Positions 9,740 to 18,695 of a stretch of DNA of 64,000 nt are shown here, one piece after another (position 1 is the stretch's first letter; each line of letters begins with the position of its first letter). The stretch is from JAJNBD01 sp964471475 (GTDB taxonomy: Bacteria; Pseudomonadota; Gammaproteobacteria; CAISUE01). Under the pieces are notes generated by a model, which was given only the letters and a program-made list of their open reading frames with translations, was not told the origin of the DNA and made no database searches. Location of the stretch: contig CAYYFQ010000007.1 of the NCBI GenBank assembly GCA_964471475.1, positions 19,855 to 83,854 of the forward strand, written 5' to 3'. A program made the position numbers and the translations under genes.

Positions 9740-10392
9740 GGCCGTTGTTCCTCTATTTTGATACGCAATCCATCTTGATAAGCAATAGCAGGCACGTGCT
9801 CTAACCCAAAGCGACGCGTAATTCTTCCCCCTTGATCAAAATAAACTGGCTCATGAAAAAGTTTTGCTTGTGAAAATACAGAGCCTCCCACCAAGATTAA
9901 TTTCTCTTTTTTACCTGCTTTAACTAAAGCATCGTGTTTGGCCTTTGCCCAGTTCACTTGATCGCCATCATCAGCGTTATAAAAAATAAGCGTTTCGGTA
10001 AATGCTCTTTGAGCCAGAGGATTTAATTCCGTTCCTGCTTTTGCAAAGATATGCCCTTGCCCATCCGATAGGTCATAGGGAACTTCAATCGTCGGATTAA
10101 ACTCAAAAGTTCTTTCTGTTTGCGTTCTTGTAAGATTAGAAAGTGGTTTAGGACGATCTGCATGCGCCTGTGCCTGATCTTGCATATGGGACTGCATCGC
10201 CTGCATTTGGCCATTTTCTTGCATGGCTACTAATCGAGAATGGATATATTCAAGAAGATCTTGTTCAGCAATCGGATAAACATCACCGACAACACCTAAA
10301 TCATCAGCATGTGCGGGTTGAATCGCAAAAAAAGCTGCTATGCCTATCCCTATGCAGCAAAAAAATATTTTGGGTAATCGCTGAATAATCAT
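9736..10392 (-). CDS. traW: TraW pilus assembly protein
   Basis: This 218-residue periplasmic protein has a signal peptide ending near residue 29 (PAHA), and its C-terminal half matches the TraW family pattern (conserved aromatic-Asp-Gly-Asp region, then the LILVGGSVF segment). TraW acts with TrbC and TraU in pilus assembly. It lies between trbI and traU as in F, overlapping traU by 4 bases. Confidence 0.92.
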   Translation of the reverse strand: MIIQRLPKIFFCCIGIGIAAFFAIQPAHADDLGVVGDVYPIAEQDLLEYIHSRLVAMQENGQMQAMQSHMQDQAQAHADRPKPLSNLTRTQTERTFEFNPTIEVPYDLSDGQGHIFAKAGTELNPLAQRAFTETLIFYNADDGDQVNWAKAKHDALVKAGKKEKLILVGGSVFSQAKLFHEPVYFDQGGRITRRFGLEHVPAIAYQDGLRIKIEEQRP

Positions 10393-10410
10393 GCCGTTTT
10401 ACTCGTTAAA

Positions 10411-10803
10411 TTAACTCTGTTGCATCGCTTGTTGAATTTTTTCTCTCACTAATGGCGTATAGTCTTTATAATTTCCCGCTAATACGGCCTGAGAAGGAAC
10501 AAGCACGACGTGCTGTTTTTCTGAAATTTCATGCATCGTTCCTTCTAAAGTTCCGCCAAACACTTTGACTTGCTGCTGTAATTTATCCGTAGGAAGCTTT
10601 AATCCCGCCTCTGTTTTAATGAAATCACCGTAAATGCCTGTCACGTCTACGGTTCCAATCCTTGGTTTTTCAGGAGAGAAAACATGGGCTGAAAGAAGCA
10701 CAATAGCCGCACCAATCATGCCCATGATGATTTGTTGCAGAATAGGAAAGATGACTTCTTTGCTACCAAAAATTGTCGTCAATTTTTCTAAAATATTTTT
10801 CAT
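10411..10803 (-). CDS. trbI: TrbI F-type inner-membrane protein
   Basis: The start at 10803 lies 7 bases after the traC stop and is preceded by AGGA, so I prefer it to upstream in-frame Mets inside traC. The 130-residue product has one membrane helix near residues 15-38 and a periplasmic domain of the TrbI_Ftype family. That family is linked to pilus outgrowth and retraction in F and should not be confused with the VirB10-type TrbI of RP4. It sits between traC and traW, the expected position. Confidence 0.85.
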   Translation of the reverse strand: MKNILEKLTTIFGSKEVIFPILQQIIMGMIGAAIVLLSAHVFSPEKPRIGTVDVTGIYGDFIKTEAGLKLPTDKLQQQVKVFGGTLEGTMHEISEKQHVVLVPSQAVLAGNYKDYTPLVREKIQQAMQQS

Positions 10804-10810
10804 AAAGATC

Positions 10811-13513
10811 CTATTTGATTTTTTCATGTTCAAATTGCTCACCAAACACTTGATTCGTTGCCTCTTCCCAGGTATATCCCCTCATGACATAAGTTTGTAT
10901 TCGACGATACAGTGGTTTAAGTTCATGACTTAATAGGGTTTCGCTTAAATCTTTCCAAGAGTACCCTTGCTCAACATAAGGTTTAACTTCGTCGTAAATC
11001 CCACGATTTTTCTTTCGATGTGCAATATTTTTTTGTTTCACCACTTGTTCAATCGCCTCTTGTAGCGATAGACCTTGCGTCGTTAAATTTTTGACGGCAT
11101 CGTATTCTGTTCCTTTCGAGGAGAAAAGAATTTTCGAAAAATCATCAAAAACAATACGATGCACTGACGTACCAAGCGTACTCATGATGACGCACTCCGA
11201 ATATTCATCCGTTGTACGTAAGCTTTTTAAGAGTCGTTCTGTGTAAGGATCGATTTCTAGGCGTTTACTTTCACGCAATTGATCAATAACCTGTGGGCTT
11301 TGTCCTAAAATCAACTTAAATTCGGAACATTCAAGAGCCGCACGACTCTCTTCATTTTTATAGTAGTCATTGACCGATTGCGTAATCGTAATAAAATTAC
11401 CCGTAAATTTTCGTGCGGTTCTAAATCCACGCTCAATAAATACTTTTGCACCCGCGTTTTCACCGCCCAATAAATCCCAAGCCTCATCAATAATGCAAGA
11501 TTTATAAATCGAGCGATCCCCGGTATACATTGCTTCACTAATTTGATACATCAAGACCCATAAAACGACATCACGCAGCGGTTTATTTTTGGTTAACTCC
11601 TGAAGCTCAAGCACGACAAAGTTATCGTTGAGATTAATCGTCGCTTTCCCTTCAAAATATTTCCCATACATCCCATCTTTGGTGAAGCTATACAGAAGAT
11701 GCGCTAAGTCTTTACAACGCGTGTCAGAGTGTTGATTTAACCATTCTGCGACAGTGGTTACGCTCGCTTCATTCCGTTTTTCTTCCCAAGCTGCTTTAAT
11801 GGCCATTTCCAAATAAGCCATTTCTTCATCCGAAGCTTGTGTCGTTGGGCGTGCCATCGCTGCGAACAAGGGTTTTAACATGGGCAACGATTCAGATTCA
11901 AAATTCGTAATAAACGTGAAGGGATTTAAACAAATGCTACTGTCTTCGGAAAATTCAATGAATTTACCACCCAACAACTTACATGTTTTTTCATAGGATC
12001 GTCCGGCATCAATCACCCATACTTTTCCGCCTCTTCCTAAAATAGCGGTAATATATTCTTGGGTAAACATCGATTTACCGCGGCCAGGTGCCGCAGAAAT
12101 TGCCACGTTAAAGTTTCCATCACTTTCAAAAGGATTAAAGCCTGCTAACTGCCCTCTCCTTCCAAGTAACAAAGTTAAAATAGAAGATGTGCCTTTCCAC
12201 TCTGCCTGAACGGGTGATAAAGTTACGGCATTAAAAGCCGTAATTGTTTTGTGCCGACCATAATAATCAAGATCCTCGTACAGTCCCTCACTCATCATCA
12301 TCGGAAACATCGCCAACCAACTGGGAAGTTGCAAAAACGAATCTCGCTTTAAAACCCAACCATTCGCGCGATAAAGATCCCGCAATTTTCTTTCATTGTT
12401 ATTCACTTGCTTGGGATCGGAATAAAGAAATACCTGGTAATACACTTTAACGGTACGATCCCCTTCTCCAATCCTTTTTTCTAAAAAACAAAAATCTTCA
12501 TATTCTTTGGTCACTTGCGGCATAATCTTAGCCAACGGACTTTTAGCCGCCTTTTCCTTATTCATTTTTTTGTAGCTCATGTTGAGATTAGCTTTTTCTT
12601 TGGAAATAGCGCGTATCGACATCAAGCTCACAAAGGGACAGGCGATCTGTAAAGAAGAATTAAATAGCTGGCCAATACTATCGCCCATTTTCCAAAGCGC
12701 GGCTTGTTTGGGAAAGTTTTTGACCGTATAAACACGCCCCACATGTTCGTTATTTCCGCACGAAAACGCCAGTTGCTTCTTATCAACTTGAATCCGAAGC
12801 TCAGGATCCGTGATTTGTTGCGCCAGCGATTCATGTTCTCGCCAATTTCTTTCAGTAGGATAAACATCGTAAGTAGGGTTCACTAAATCTGACATGAGGC
12901 TTAGAAATTCATCAATGGGTAAATTTCTTGAGGCAACATTGATCGATTTTAAGGAGCTCACAATATCTTCTCGAAGCTCAACCAGCTCGCCAGTAAAATC
13001 TTCATGTCTCTTTTTAGTCATGGAGACTGAAATCAATAAACGAAAATTTCTAACCACTAAGCTACCGCTGGAAGTTAAGGATTGATAAACACCTTGTTTA
13101 AGAAAATCTGTACGTTTTTGGGCGAGCCATTTAAAAACCTCAGGTTGATAAGCCCCGGAAGAACGACTCTCTTCAAAATAATCTAAAATATGGCCTACTT
13201 TGTCTGAAGCAATCAAAATAAACTGAAAGTCGGTATCATCTGGTAATGAGTCAGTCAGAAGACTTGCCAATATATTTTCGACTTCCTCATTAGATCCCGT
13301 CAGTGGCGTTGCCTCTAAAATAAAGCCTTGGCTTCCTTTGTTGATAAAGAGCTGATTTTCATCGTCATAAACTTCGTAATGCAGCAATGTTTGCAAAGCG
13401 GCATAGTCGTAGCTGATACCCACCTCTTTTGAGGCATTAGATACACCAAAATGTATTTTTTCGTTAAAAAATGCCGCGACTTTTTGGCCAACATTTTCAA
13501 AAATATTCACCAT
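10811..13513 (-). CDS. traC: TraC pilus assembly ATPase (VirB4 family)
   Basis: This 900-residue cytoplasmic ATPase has a Walker A motif AAPGRGKS near residue 475 and a Walker B region ending in IIDEAWDLLG near residue 665, followed by the conserved RTARKF segment. Its length is near the F TraC value (about 875). It energises pilus assembly and the secretion channel. The C-terminal tail of about 100 residues is charged and contains repeated YxWEEA-like and YSWKDL elements, an unusual tandem motif (VEQGYSWKDLSE / VMRGYTWEEATN). Confidence 0.95.
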   Translation of the reverse strand: MVNIFENVGQKVAAFFNEKIHFGVSNASKEVGISYDYAALQTLLHYEVYDDENQLFINKGSQGFILEATPLTGSNEEVENILASLLTDSLPDDTDFQFILIASDKVGHILDYFEESRSSGAYQPEVFKWLAQKRTDFLKQGVYQSLTSSGSLVVRNFRLLISVSMTKKRHEDFTGELVELREDIVSSLKSINVASRNLPIDEFLSLMSDLVNPTYDVYPTERNWREHESLAQQITDPELRIQVDKKQLAFSCGNNEHVGRVYTVKNFPKQAALWKMGDSIGQLFNSSLQIACPFVSLMSIRAISKEKANLNMSYKKMNKEKAAKSPLAKIMPQVTKEYEDFCFLEKRIGEGDRTVKVYYQVFLYSDPKQVNNNERKLRDLYRANGWVLKRDSFLQLPSWLAMFPMMMSEGLYEDLDYYGRHKTITAFNAVTLSPVQAEWKGTSSILTLLLGRRGQLAGFNPFESDGNFNVAISAAPGRGKSMFTQEYITAILGRGGKVWVIDAGRSYEKTCKLLGGKFIEFSEDSSICLNPFTFITNFESESLPMLKPLFAAMARPTTQASDEEMAYLEMAIKAAWEEKRNEASVTTVAEWLNQHSDTRCKDLAHLLYSFTKDGMYGKYFEGKATINLNDNFVVLELQELTKNKPLRDVVLWVLMYQISEAMYTGDRSIYKSCIIDEAWDLLGGENAGAKVFIERGFRTARKFTGNFITITQSVNDYYKNEESRAALECSEFKLILGQSPQVIDQLRESKRLEIDPYTERLLKSLRTTDEYSECVIMSTLGTSVHRIVFDDFSKILFSSKGTEYDAVKNLTTQGLSLQEAIEQVVKQKNIAHRKKNRGIYDEVKPYVEQGYSWKDLSETLLSHELKPLYRRIQTYVMRGYTWEEATNQVFGEQFEHEKIK

Positions 13514-13525
13514 ATTTTTTACTCT

Positions 13526-13993
13526 CTAGTAACTATCATTAGAAATGGCATCGACAGGCGCACCGATCCAATGCCCTGGTTTAACCACTTTAAATTCTGT
13601 GCTTTCCTGATGATAAGTCCCTTGACTATCTTGAAACGGCGCAACCCAAATCCTTATGACGGTTTCTCCATACCGAACGGGTTGCCCAGGCTGCGCAATA
13701 CCTTCCGAAGGATACGGCGTATTAAAATCTGTCAGTTGGGGTGAATTAGGCTTGGCATCCTTTCCTTTAGAATCACCTTTTTTACAGTCAGGACAATTGC
13801 TTCCCGTATCATCATCTCGGCCCAACTCCCCCTTATCTACCATCCCATTTAATTGGTCGACACTTTTACACATCACGCCTGCCTTTAAGGGACAATCGAA
13901 AGTAGAGTTCATATCTGCACACCCAGATAAACTCAGCATCCCAGACATAATTAGGGTTCCCGTCAATATCACTTTTAGTTGTTTCACCCACAT
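13526..13993 (-). CDS. traV: TraV outer-membrane lipoprotein
   Basis: The start at 13993 is chosen because AGAGG lies 8 bases upstream and the protein then begins directly with a lipoprotein signal peptide. The lipobox is LSGC near residue 25, followed by the TraV-typical MNSTFDCP and GVMCKSVDQLN segments. TraV anchors TraK and TraB to the outer membrane as the VirB7 counterpart. It lies between traB and traC, as in F. Confidence 0.9.
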   Translation of the reverse strand: MWVKQLKVILTGTLIMSGMLSLSGCADMNSTFDCPLKAGVMCKSVDQLNGMVDKGELGRDDDTGSNCPDCKKGDSKGKDAKPNSPQLTDFNTPYPSEGIAQPGQPVRYGETVIRIWVAPFQDSQGTYHQESTEFKVVKPGHWIGAPVDAISNDSY

Positions 13994-14053
13994 AATTTGG
14001 CCTCTTTTCGTATCATCTTTTAAATTAAATTTCATCATTTGCACTGAGTACTC

Positions 14054-15373
14054 CTAACTTTGCTGTGTTGAAAAACCAAGTTCAGCCGCACGCTCTTTTA
14101 GCTTGGCTTGCTCTTCTGGCGTCATGGGAAGTTGTTGACTACCACCACCATTTTGAGCAGAATCAGAAGAAACACCATTAAAAAGCGTGGAAGTCGGAGC
14201 ACTACTCTTCTTTGAATCATCATTGCTTTTGTGTTCTTTGCCATCGATATAAAAGCCTTTTAAGAAGTTCACATCGACTGGTTGTCCACCAGAAATCTGA
14301 ATCACAGGATGGTATTGCTCAGCACGTTGAATCTCATAATCTGCAAGTTTATCCATCGCATTACTTGCGCCACCGGCTGCGCCATATTTGAAAATATCGC
14401 TGCTGTTAACCGTTTGTGTCGTGCCCAGAGGCGAAATAGAGTTTGTGGTATATTTTTGTTGAATGCCGTTTGAAAAACCTGATAAAGTCCCTGCCACAAA
14501 AGCACGTTGCAATAACGCTCCTTCACGCCATACCGGTGTACCGCGAACGCCACTCTTGCCGTCCATACCGGAAACATCACCCTCAATAGGCGTTTCAATA
14601 ATTTCACCGGTTGGTCTTACACAACTTAAGCGCTCTGTCCTAATAAACCCACGCTCAGAAGAAATATCTCCGGTTGAGGCTAACGTAATTATGCAACCCT
14701 TCAGATGGCTATGAAATCCATTGGGCAAACTACCATCATCAATAATTTTGACTTTCATCGGCATTGGATTTGCTTGTGCATTCACTGCAGCAGAATCATC
14801 TGCCGCCTCAATAAGCACACCTTTTGCAAAACTACCTGCTGGCACATAGTTCTCAGGGTTTTTATCAGGAACATCATTATCAGGATTATCGATAGGAACC
14901 AAATTCAGCGTTTCGGATGAAATACCCCCCTCATCGGTATTAATAATGTGTCCATTTTTATCAACTTGTTGACTGACGCTTTTCGTTTCTAATTCATTGA
15001 CTTTCTGCTGCAAAGAAGAAACCATAGACTCTAGCTTACTCACATCAGAGGCTTTTTCAGCTTCTGCCTTTTGTTGATCTTGTTGTTGTTGTGTAAGCGT
15101 TGTGACTTTTTGCATTAAATCCGCATTTTTAGCCGCCGTTTCTTTTTCAGTCTCTTCGGTTTGCTGTAAAACAACACTTTCTGGATCGACTTTTTTCAGA
15201 GGATTCGCAAAACTTACCGTTTCTTTTTTACCCTTCATTGGCTTATCTGTACCCTCTGAGCTTTTCGTAAAAATGGCATACAACGCCCAGCAAATAAGAA
15301 GGACAACACTTACGAGCATGATTAAATTTAATTGCTGCTTCTTTTTGATGTTTTCAGGATTATTATTCGTCAT
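14054..15373 (-). CDS. traB: TraB VirB10-like scaffold protein
   Basis: This 439-residue protein has an N-terminal cytoplasmic tail, one membrane helix at about residues 18-36, and a long coiled-coil, Gln- and Lys-rich stretch (about 85-150). A C-terminal VirB10-type domain spans inner and outer membranes. Together with TraV and TraK it forms the core channel. The start overlaps the traK stop by 11 bases. Confidence 0.94.
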   Translation of the reverse strand: MTNNNPENIKKKQQLNLIMLVSVVLLICWALYAIFTKSSEGTDKPMKGKKETVSFANPLKKVDPESVVLQQTEETEKETAAKNADLMQKVTTLTQQQQDQQKAEAEKASDVSKLESMVSSLQQKVNELETKSVSQQVDKNGHIINTDEGGISSETLNLVPIDNPDNDVPDKNPENYVPAGSFAKGVLIEAADDSAAVNAQANPMPMKVKIIDDGSLPNGFHSHLKGCIITLASTGDISSERGFIRTERLSCVRPTGEIIETPIEGDVSGMDGKSGVRGTPVWREGALLQRAFVAGTLSGFSNGIQQKYTTNSISPLGTTQTVNSSDIFKYGAAGGASNAMDKLADYEIQRAEQYHPVIQISGGQPVDVNFLKGFYIDGKEHKSNDDSKKSSAPTSTLFNGVSSDSAQNGGGSQQLPMTPEEQAKLKERAAELGFSTQQS

Positions 15374-16076
15374 GGCTCATCACCCTATACATTACTGTGG
15401 ATTGTCCAGGCGCTAATGACTGATCTTGAAAAGCAATCGCACGTGTTCCTGGTTGATAAAACGCTCGCTCATCTAAAGAAACATTTTGACCAATCGCATT
15501 TTTAACAGAGAGTATTTCTCCCGTAAGTTTTGCACCGCGGTAAACTTTCTGTAATTGCAGGGTCACTCGCCCGCCATAACCAAAAACTTTCTTATTGGAA
15601 ACAGCGTTCACCGCATAACCATCGGGTTGCTTGTTATTCACCATATCGCCTATTAAGTTAGTTAAGACTTTTGAATAGTCGCTAGATTGCTCCCAATGAT
15701 CGGCAGCCAATGTAGGTGATAAAGGCTTTACTTGAATTGTTTGACCTGTGATACTCACAGGAACTAATAAAAAGTTATAAGCATGTCCCTGCTCGGTTCT
15801 TAAATACAAATTAAAGGATTTTGTTTGGTATGCCTTCGTTGGCGTAATAAAAACAGCCCCACTGACAAGATCTGTTTTATCGGTATAAGCCCCGTCTTTA
15901 CTATAAATTTGACTAATCCGATCGCCAGCCACATAAAACTTATTTGGCTGATTGGCTGAAATTTGTACCAGTTGTGTTTGGTTATCTTTCATGGCTTTCA
16001 CGACTTCAGCATTTGCAGAAAACATGAAAAAAAAGAAAGTCGATGCCATGATTAACGGTTTCATCTTCTTACGCAT
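15363..16076 (-). CDS. traK: TraK secretin-like outer-membrane protein
   Basis: This 237-residue exported protein has a signal peptide ending near residue 23 (SANA). The mature part is beta-rich and matches the TraK/VirB9 role in the outer-membrane core complex. Two Mets (residues 1 and 5) could serve as start; the first overlaps the traE stop by 8 bases. It sits between traE and traB. Confidence 0.91.
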   Translation of the reverse strand: MRKKMKPLIMASTFFFFMFSANAEVVKAMKDNQTQLVQISANQPNKFYVAGDRISQIYSKDGAYTDKTDLVSGAVFITPTKAYQTKSFNLYLRTEQGHAYNFLLVPVSITGQTIQVKPLSPTLAADHWEQSSDYSKVLTNLIGDMVNNKQPDGYAVNAVSNKKVFGYGGRVTLQLQKVYRGAKLTGEILSVKNAIGQNVSLDERAFYQPGTRAIAFQDQSLAPGQSTVMYRVMSHDE

Positions 16077-16632
16077 TTTTAGTTACCTCATCTAAAGATT
16101 TCACAAACAAACGACCATTGTGATAGTCATAAGTAATCCTGTAAGTTATCCTTTGTGGGGTTTGCGCCACATTACCCACCACAGAGCTCAAGTCTCCAGT
16201 CACATCCACGACTAGATTTTTTTGGTCTATTTTTGAGTCGACGGGATAAAACATAAAGGTCACATGTTCTTTTTCCATGTGTTCTTTTTCATCGAGCATT
16301 TGTTGTTTTACATCATCGTAAAGTGACGGACTTACATAATCTAAGAATTTATTTCGAGAATAATCTGCCGTATTGGGTGTCGCATCAAAGCGCAAATGCA
16401 ACAGATAATCACTCATTTCAGCAAGATATTCAGAAGACGTATCGTTATACCCCACCCACATGGGACGATTAATTTCTGGCGGCGTTAAAATTACTCTTTC
16501 ATGAACAAACGCGAAGATAATCCCTAAAACCAACACCAAATTGGCAATAACAGAAATAAAAGCAATGCCCATGAATGCATTTCTGTTTTCAACTAAATGT
16601 TTTAAATTTGATTTATTTAAACTTAATTTCAT
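16069..16632 (-). CDS. traE: TraE inner-membrane transfer protein
   Basis: This 187-residue protein of the TraE family (VirB8 counterpart) has one membrane helix at about residues 19-42 followed by a periplasmic domain. Its length matches F TraE (188). It lies between traL and traK, 6 bases after the traL stop. Confidence 0.93.
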   Translation of the reverse strand: MKLSLNKSNLKHLVENRNAFMGIAFISVIANLVLVLGIIFAFVHERVILTPPEINRPMWVGYNDTSSEYLAEMSDYLLHLRFDATPNTADYSRNKFLDYVSPSLYDDVKQQMLDEKEHMEKEHVTFMFYPVDSKIDQKNLVVDVTGDLSSVVGNVAQTPQRITYRITYDYHNGRLFVKSLDEVTKNA

Positions 16633-16638
16633 AACCCA

Positions 16639-16929
16639 TTACCCAATATAATCACGTTGATAAGAAGGCGGTATAAACTTCATTTTTCTGACTTCCGGCA
16701 GATACCAGTACAAAAAGCTAAATAAAAAATAATGTCCCTCTTCACCCTTCAATTTCCTTAATCCATAAACACAAACTCCACCAACAAAAAATCCCGTGAT
16801 TAAATAGCGTCCAAAAATAAAAAGTGTTATGAGTGGGATTAAGAATGCAATTAATTCATCTATCGTAAATACTGCGATCTTAAAAGGCTCATCAAGATAC
16901 TGTGGAACACGTTGTTTGTCTGAATCCAT
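16639..16929 (-). CDS. traL: TraL pilus assembly protein (VirB3-like)
   Basis: This 96-residue protein has two close hydrophobic segments (about residues 20-55) and a charged C-terminal part, as in TraL/VirB3 proteins. It carries the family-typical opening in which a YLDEPFK segment precedes the membrane region. It lies directly after the pilin gene, as in F. Confidence 0.92.
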   Translation of the reverse strand: MDSDKQRVPQYLDEPFKIAVFTIDELIAFLIPLITLFIFGRYLITGFFVGGVCVYGLRKLKGEEGHYFLFSFLYWYLPEVRKMKFIPPSYQRDYIG

Positions 16930-16941
16930 ATTTTCATACCC

Positions 16942-17265
16942 CTATTTAATAAATACTGAGAACACAACATTCACAAACAACGATAAAATAACGATTCCTA
17001 AAAATACCGTGGGCTTTCTCGAAACAACGTACCCAACAATGGCAACAATAGTTTCTGCAATGTAGAAATAAGTTAGTAGACTTCCCTTGACTGTTGCCTC
17101 AGCACTACCCGTTGTTCCCTGTAAAATATCAGCATTATCAGCAAAGGCATGTCCGCACCAAAACAACAAAATTCCCAGAACAATCATCTTGATAAAAAAT
17201 ATCGCCTTTGGACTTGTCAAAACCATTGCCAACTCACCAGCAACCTCTCTTTTTACATTTTTCAT
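16942..17265 (-). CDS. traA: TraA F-type pilin precursor
   Basis: This 107-residue precursor has a 42-residue leader ending in GHAFA, giving a mature pilin of 65 residues with two hydrophobic helices at about 22-40 and 44-63 of the mature chain, separated by a short SRKP loop. F pilin has a 51-residue leader and a 70-residue mature form, so size and topology agree. No TraQ chaperone or TraX acetylase gene was seen in the window. It is the first structural gene of the tra series. Confidence 0.88.
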   Translation of the reverse strand: MKNVKREVAGELAMVLTSPKAIFFIKMIVLGILLFWCGHAFADNADILQGTTGSAEATVKGSLLTYFYIAETIVAIVGYVVSRKPTVFLGIVILSLFVNVVFSVFIK

Positions 17266-17278
17266 ACATGCTCTCCTA

Positions 17279-17587
17279 TTAATAGCTTTTCACTTGAACT
17301 GTTTGAATCAAAAATTTTTGATGTGTTACTTCCCCACAAGAATTTTTATTTTGTATATCTAATAACACTGGTGGGAAATTTACTGCTCTATAACAATCTT
17401 CTAAATAGTACTGCGATGGCTGTGTTATTGATCCTGGGCGCTGATCAAAGCAATAATATTTTGCAAGCCGCTGGTCGAATTGTTGACGTTGTTCAAGCTT
17501 TACTTGTTCTTGATTGACGCAGCCAACTAGTAACAAAATATAAAAGCAACCTAAAATTTTTATCATTTTTTTAACATTCTTTCTCAT
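17279..17587 (-). CDS. Small lipoprotein at the head of the tra operon
   Basis: This 102-residue protein has a lipoprotein signal (lipobox LVGC near residue 23) and four cysteines in the mature part. It was not recognised as a named tra protein. An internal ATG at 17566 would give a more compact signal peptide and is an equally possible start. It lies 13 bases upstream of the pilin gene and is probably cotranscribed with it. It may be an outer-membrane accessory or exclusion-type lipoprotein, but nothing in the sequence decides this. Confidence 0.7.
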   Translation of the reverse strand: MRKNVKKMIKILGCFYILLLVGCVNQEQVKLEQRQQFDQRLAKYYCFDQRPGSITQPSQYYLEDCYRAVNFPPVLLDIQNKNSCGEVTHQKFLIQTVQVKSY

Positions 17588-17641
17588 AATAATGTGACCA
17601 TTGGTTAGTTACGCTCTCTCTAAACTATTCTTCCATTAAAA

Positions 17642-17706
17642 GAAGTGCCAAAAATTTATTTTTCTTCTCTTCAAAAATTTGTTCTACTTTTTATTTTTGG
17701 CACTTC
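17642..17706 (-). terminator. Long inverted repeat between the csrA block and the tra operon
   Basis: GAAGTGCCAAAAAT at 17642-17655 is the exact complement of 17693-17706, giving 14-bp arms with a 37-base AT-rich loop. Read on the minus strand, the second arm is followed by TTTT, so it could work as a terminator or attenuator limiting read-through from the csrA genes into tra. Part of the arm (AGTGCCAAAA on the minus strand) recurs at about 17735-17745. CsrA action on this leader is possible but unproven. Confidence 0.55.
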
Positions 17707-17759
17707 AACCCGCCTAGCAACCCCCTCAGGCAGCATTTTGGCACTAGCATTGTTTTGCT

Positions 17760-17972
17760 TTAACCTTTGATTTCTTCTTCCACATCCACCTCTACCTTTT
17801 TTTCAGCCTGCCCATCTTGAATACGCTTATAAATTTCTTCTCGATGAACCGATACTTCTTTTGGTGCATTAATACCTATCCGCGTTTGATTACCTTTAAC
17901 CCCAAGAATGGTAATCGTGATCTCATCACCAATCACAAGGGTTTCCCCTACCCTGCGCGTTAAAATCAACAT
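17760..17972 (-). CDS. csrA: CsrA-family RNA-binding regulator (most canonical copy)
   Basis: This 70-residue protein starts MLILTRRVGE and carries the CsrA core (GDEITITILGV, RIGINAPKEVSVHREEIYKRI), with the RNA-contacting Leu4 and Arg44-type residues in place. CsrA dimers bind GGA motifs in leader RNAs and change translation or stability. The extended acidic tail is lineage-specific. It is the last of three tandem CsrA-family genes and lies just upstream of the tra genes, as in the CsrA-like LvrC locus of Legionella mobile elements. It probably controls transfer or exchange of the element rather than global metabolism. Confidence 0.92.
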   Translation of the reverse strand: MLILTRRVGETLVIGDEITITILGVKGNQTRIGINAPKEVSVHREEIYKRIQDGQAEKKVEVDVEEEIKG

Positions 17973-17983
17973 GGTTATACCCC

Positions 17984-18166
17984 TTAGTTATCCTCATGTT
18001 TTTGCTTATCGTGTTTCGCATCCCAAATTTCTTTTCGATCCACTTCGATGTGTTTTGGTGCTGCAATACCTACAACAACCGTATGAGGATTGATTTCTGC
18101 AATTTTTATGGTGATGTCATCGCCAATTTTGATAAGCTCATTCAATTTTCTAGTTAATAGCAACAT
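17984..18166 (-). CDS. CsrA-family paralogue 2
   Basis: This 60-residue protein, MLLLTRKLNE..., has the CsrA core GDDITIKIAEI and the VVVGIAAPKHIEVDRKEIWDA segment. It is more divergent than the copy 11 bases downstream but keeps the strands and the Arg in DRKE. The ATG follows the stop of the upstream gene without a gap, so the two are likely translationally coupled. Heterodimer formation or competition with the first copy is a reasonable guess. Confidence 0.88.
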   Translation of the reverse strand: MLLLTRKLNELIKIGDDITIKIAEINPHTVVVGIAAPKHIEVDRKEIWDAKHDKQKHEDN

Positions 18167-18685
18167 TCAAAGCATCCTTTTTGCTTGGTTAAGTAATTGC
18201 TTTAATTCTTCAGGGTCAATGGGATGAACAAGAGAAGCATCAAAACCTAATGATTGATCATTTGTTTCCTTTTGCATCGTTAAACGCACAAAACGTGTAT
18301 TTTTCATTCTGTTGCGAAGCTTGTGTACTAATGCCGATAGAGACATATCAAAATCATCTGAAACAATCACTAATGAAAAATTTATTTTTTCTAACTCAGC
18401 AAGATATTTTGCACTGGTAGCAAAACGCAGATCCACATCATAAAAGCTGAACATTTTTTTAAGTGATCGAATTTCAAAATCGTCCTGTGATAAAAGTAAA
18501 ACTTTTTCATTTGTTAACGAAGGTTGACCACAAAAAATAGTTGCGTCTAATGGGCTACGTAAGCTATCTGCATAAAGCTTTAAACTCTCTCTTGCAGGGC
18601 ATTCGTCAAACAGCCTTGACAAAATTTCTGCGGCATAAAGCACAGAAAAATCTGATGGCTGTTGCATACAATGGTGGTTTTCCAT
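18167..18685 (-). CDS. Receiver-like protein in the csrA block (LvrB position)
   Basis: The start at 18685 is preceded by a strong AGGAG site, better than the upstream Met at 18712. The 172-residue product has a C-terminal segment resembling a degenerate response-regulator receiver (VLLLSQDDFEIRSLKK, then SLVIVSDDFDMS, then VRLTMQKE), without a clear DNA-binding domain. It lies between CsrA-family genes 3 and 2. Legionella lvr loci also pair a CsrA-like gene with small unique proteins (LvrA, LvrB), so this may be a positional equivalent, but I cannot confirm homology by eye. Confidence 0.72.
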   Translation of the reverse strand: MENHHCMQQPSDFSVLYAAEILSRLFDECPARESLKLYADSLRSPLDATIFCGQPSLTNEKVLLLSQDDFEIRSLKKMFSFYDVDLRFATSAKYLAELEKINFSLVIVSDDFDMSLSALVHKLRNRMKNTRFVRLTMQKETNDQSLGFDASLVHPIDPEELKQLLNQAKRML

Positions 18686-18695
18686 AACTTTTCTC

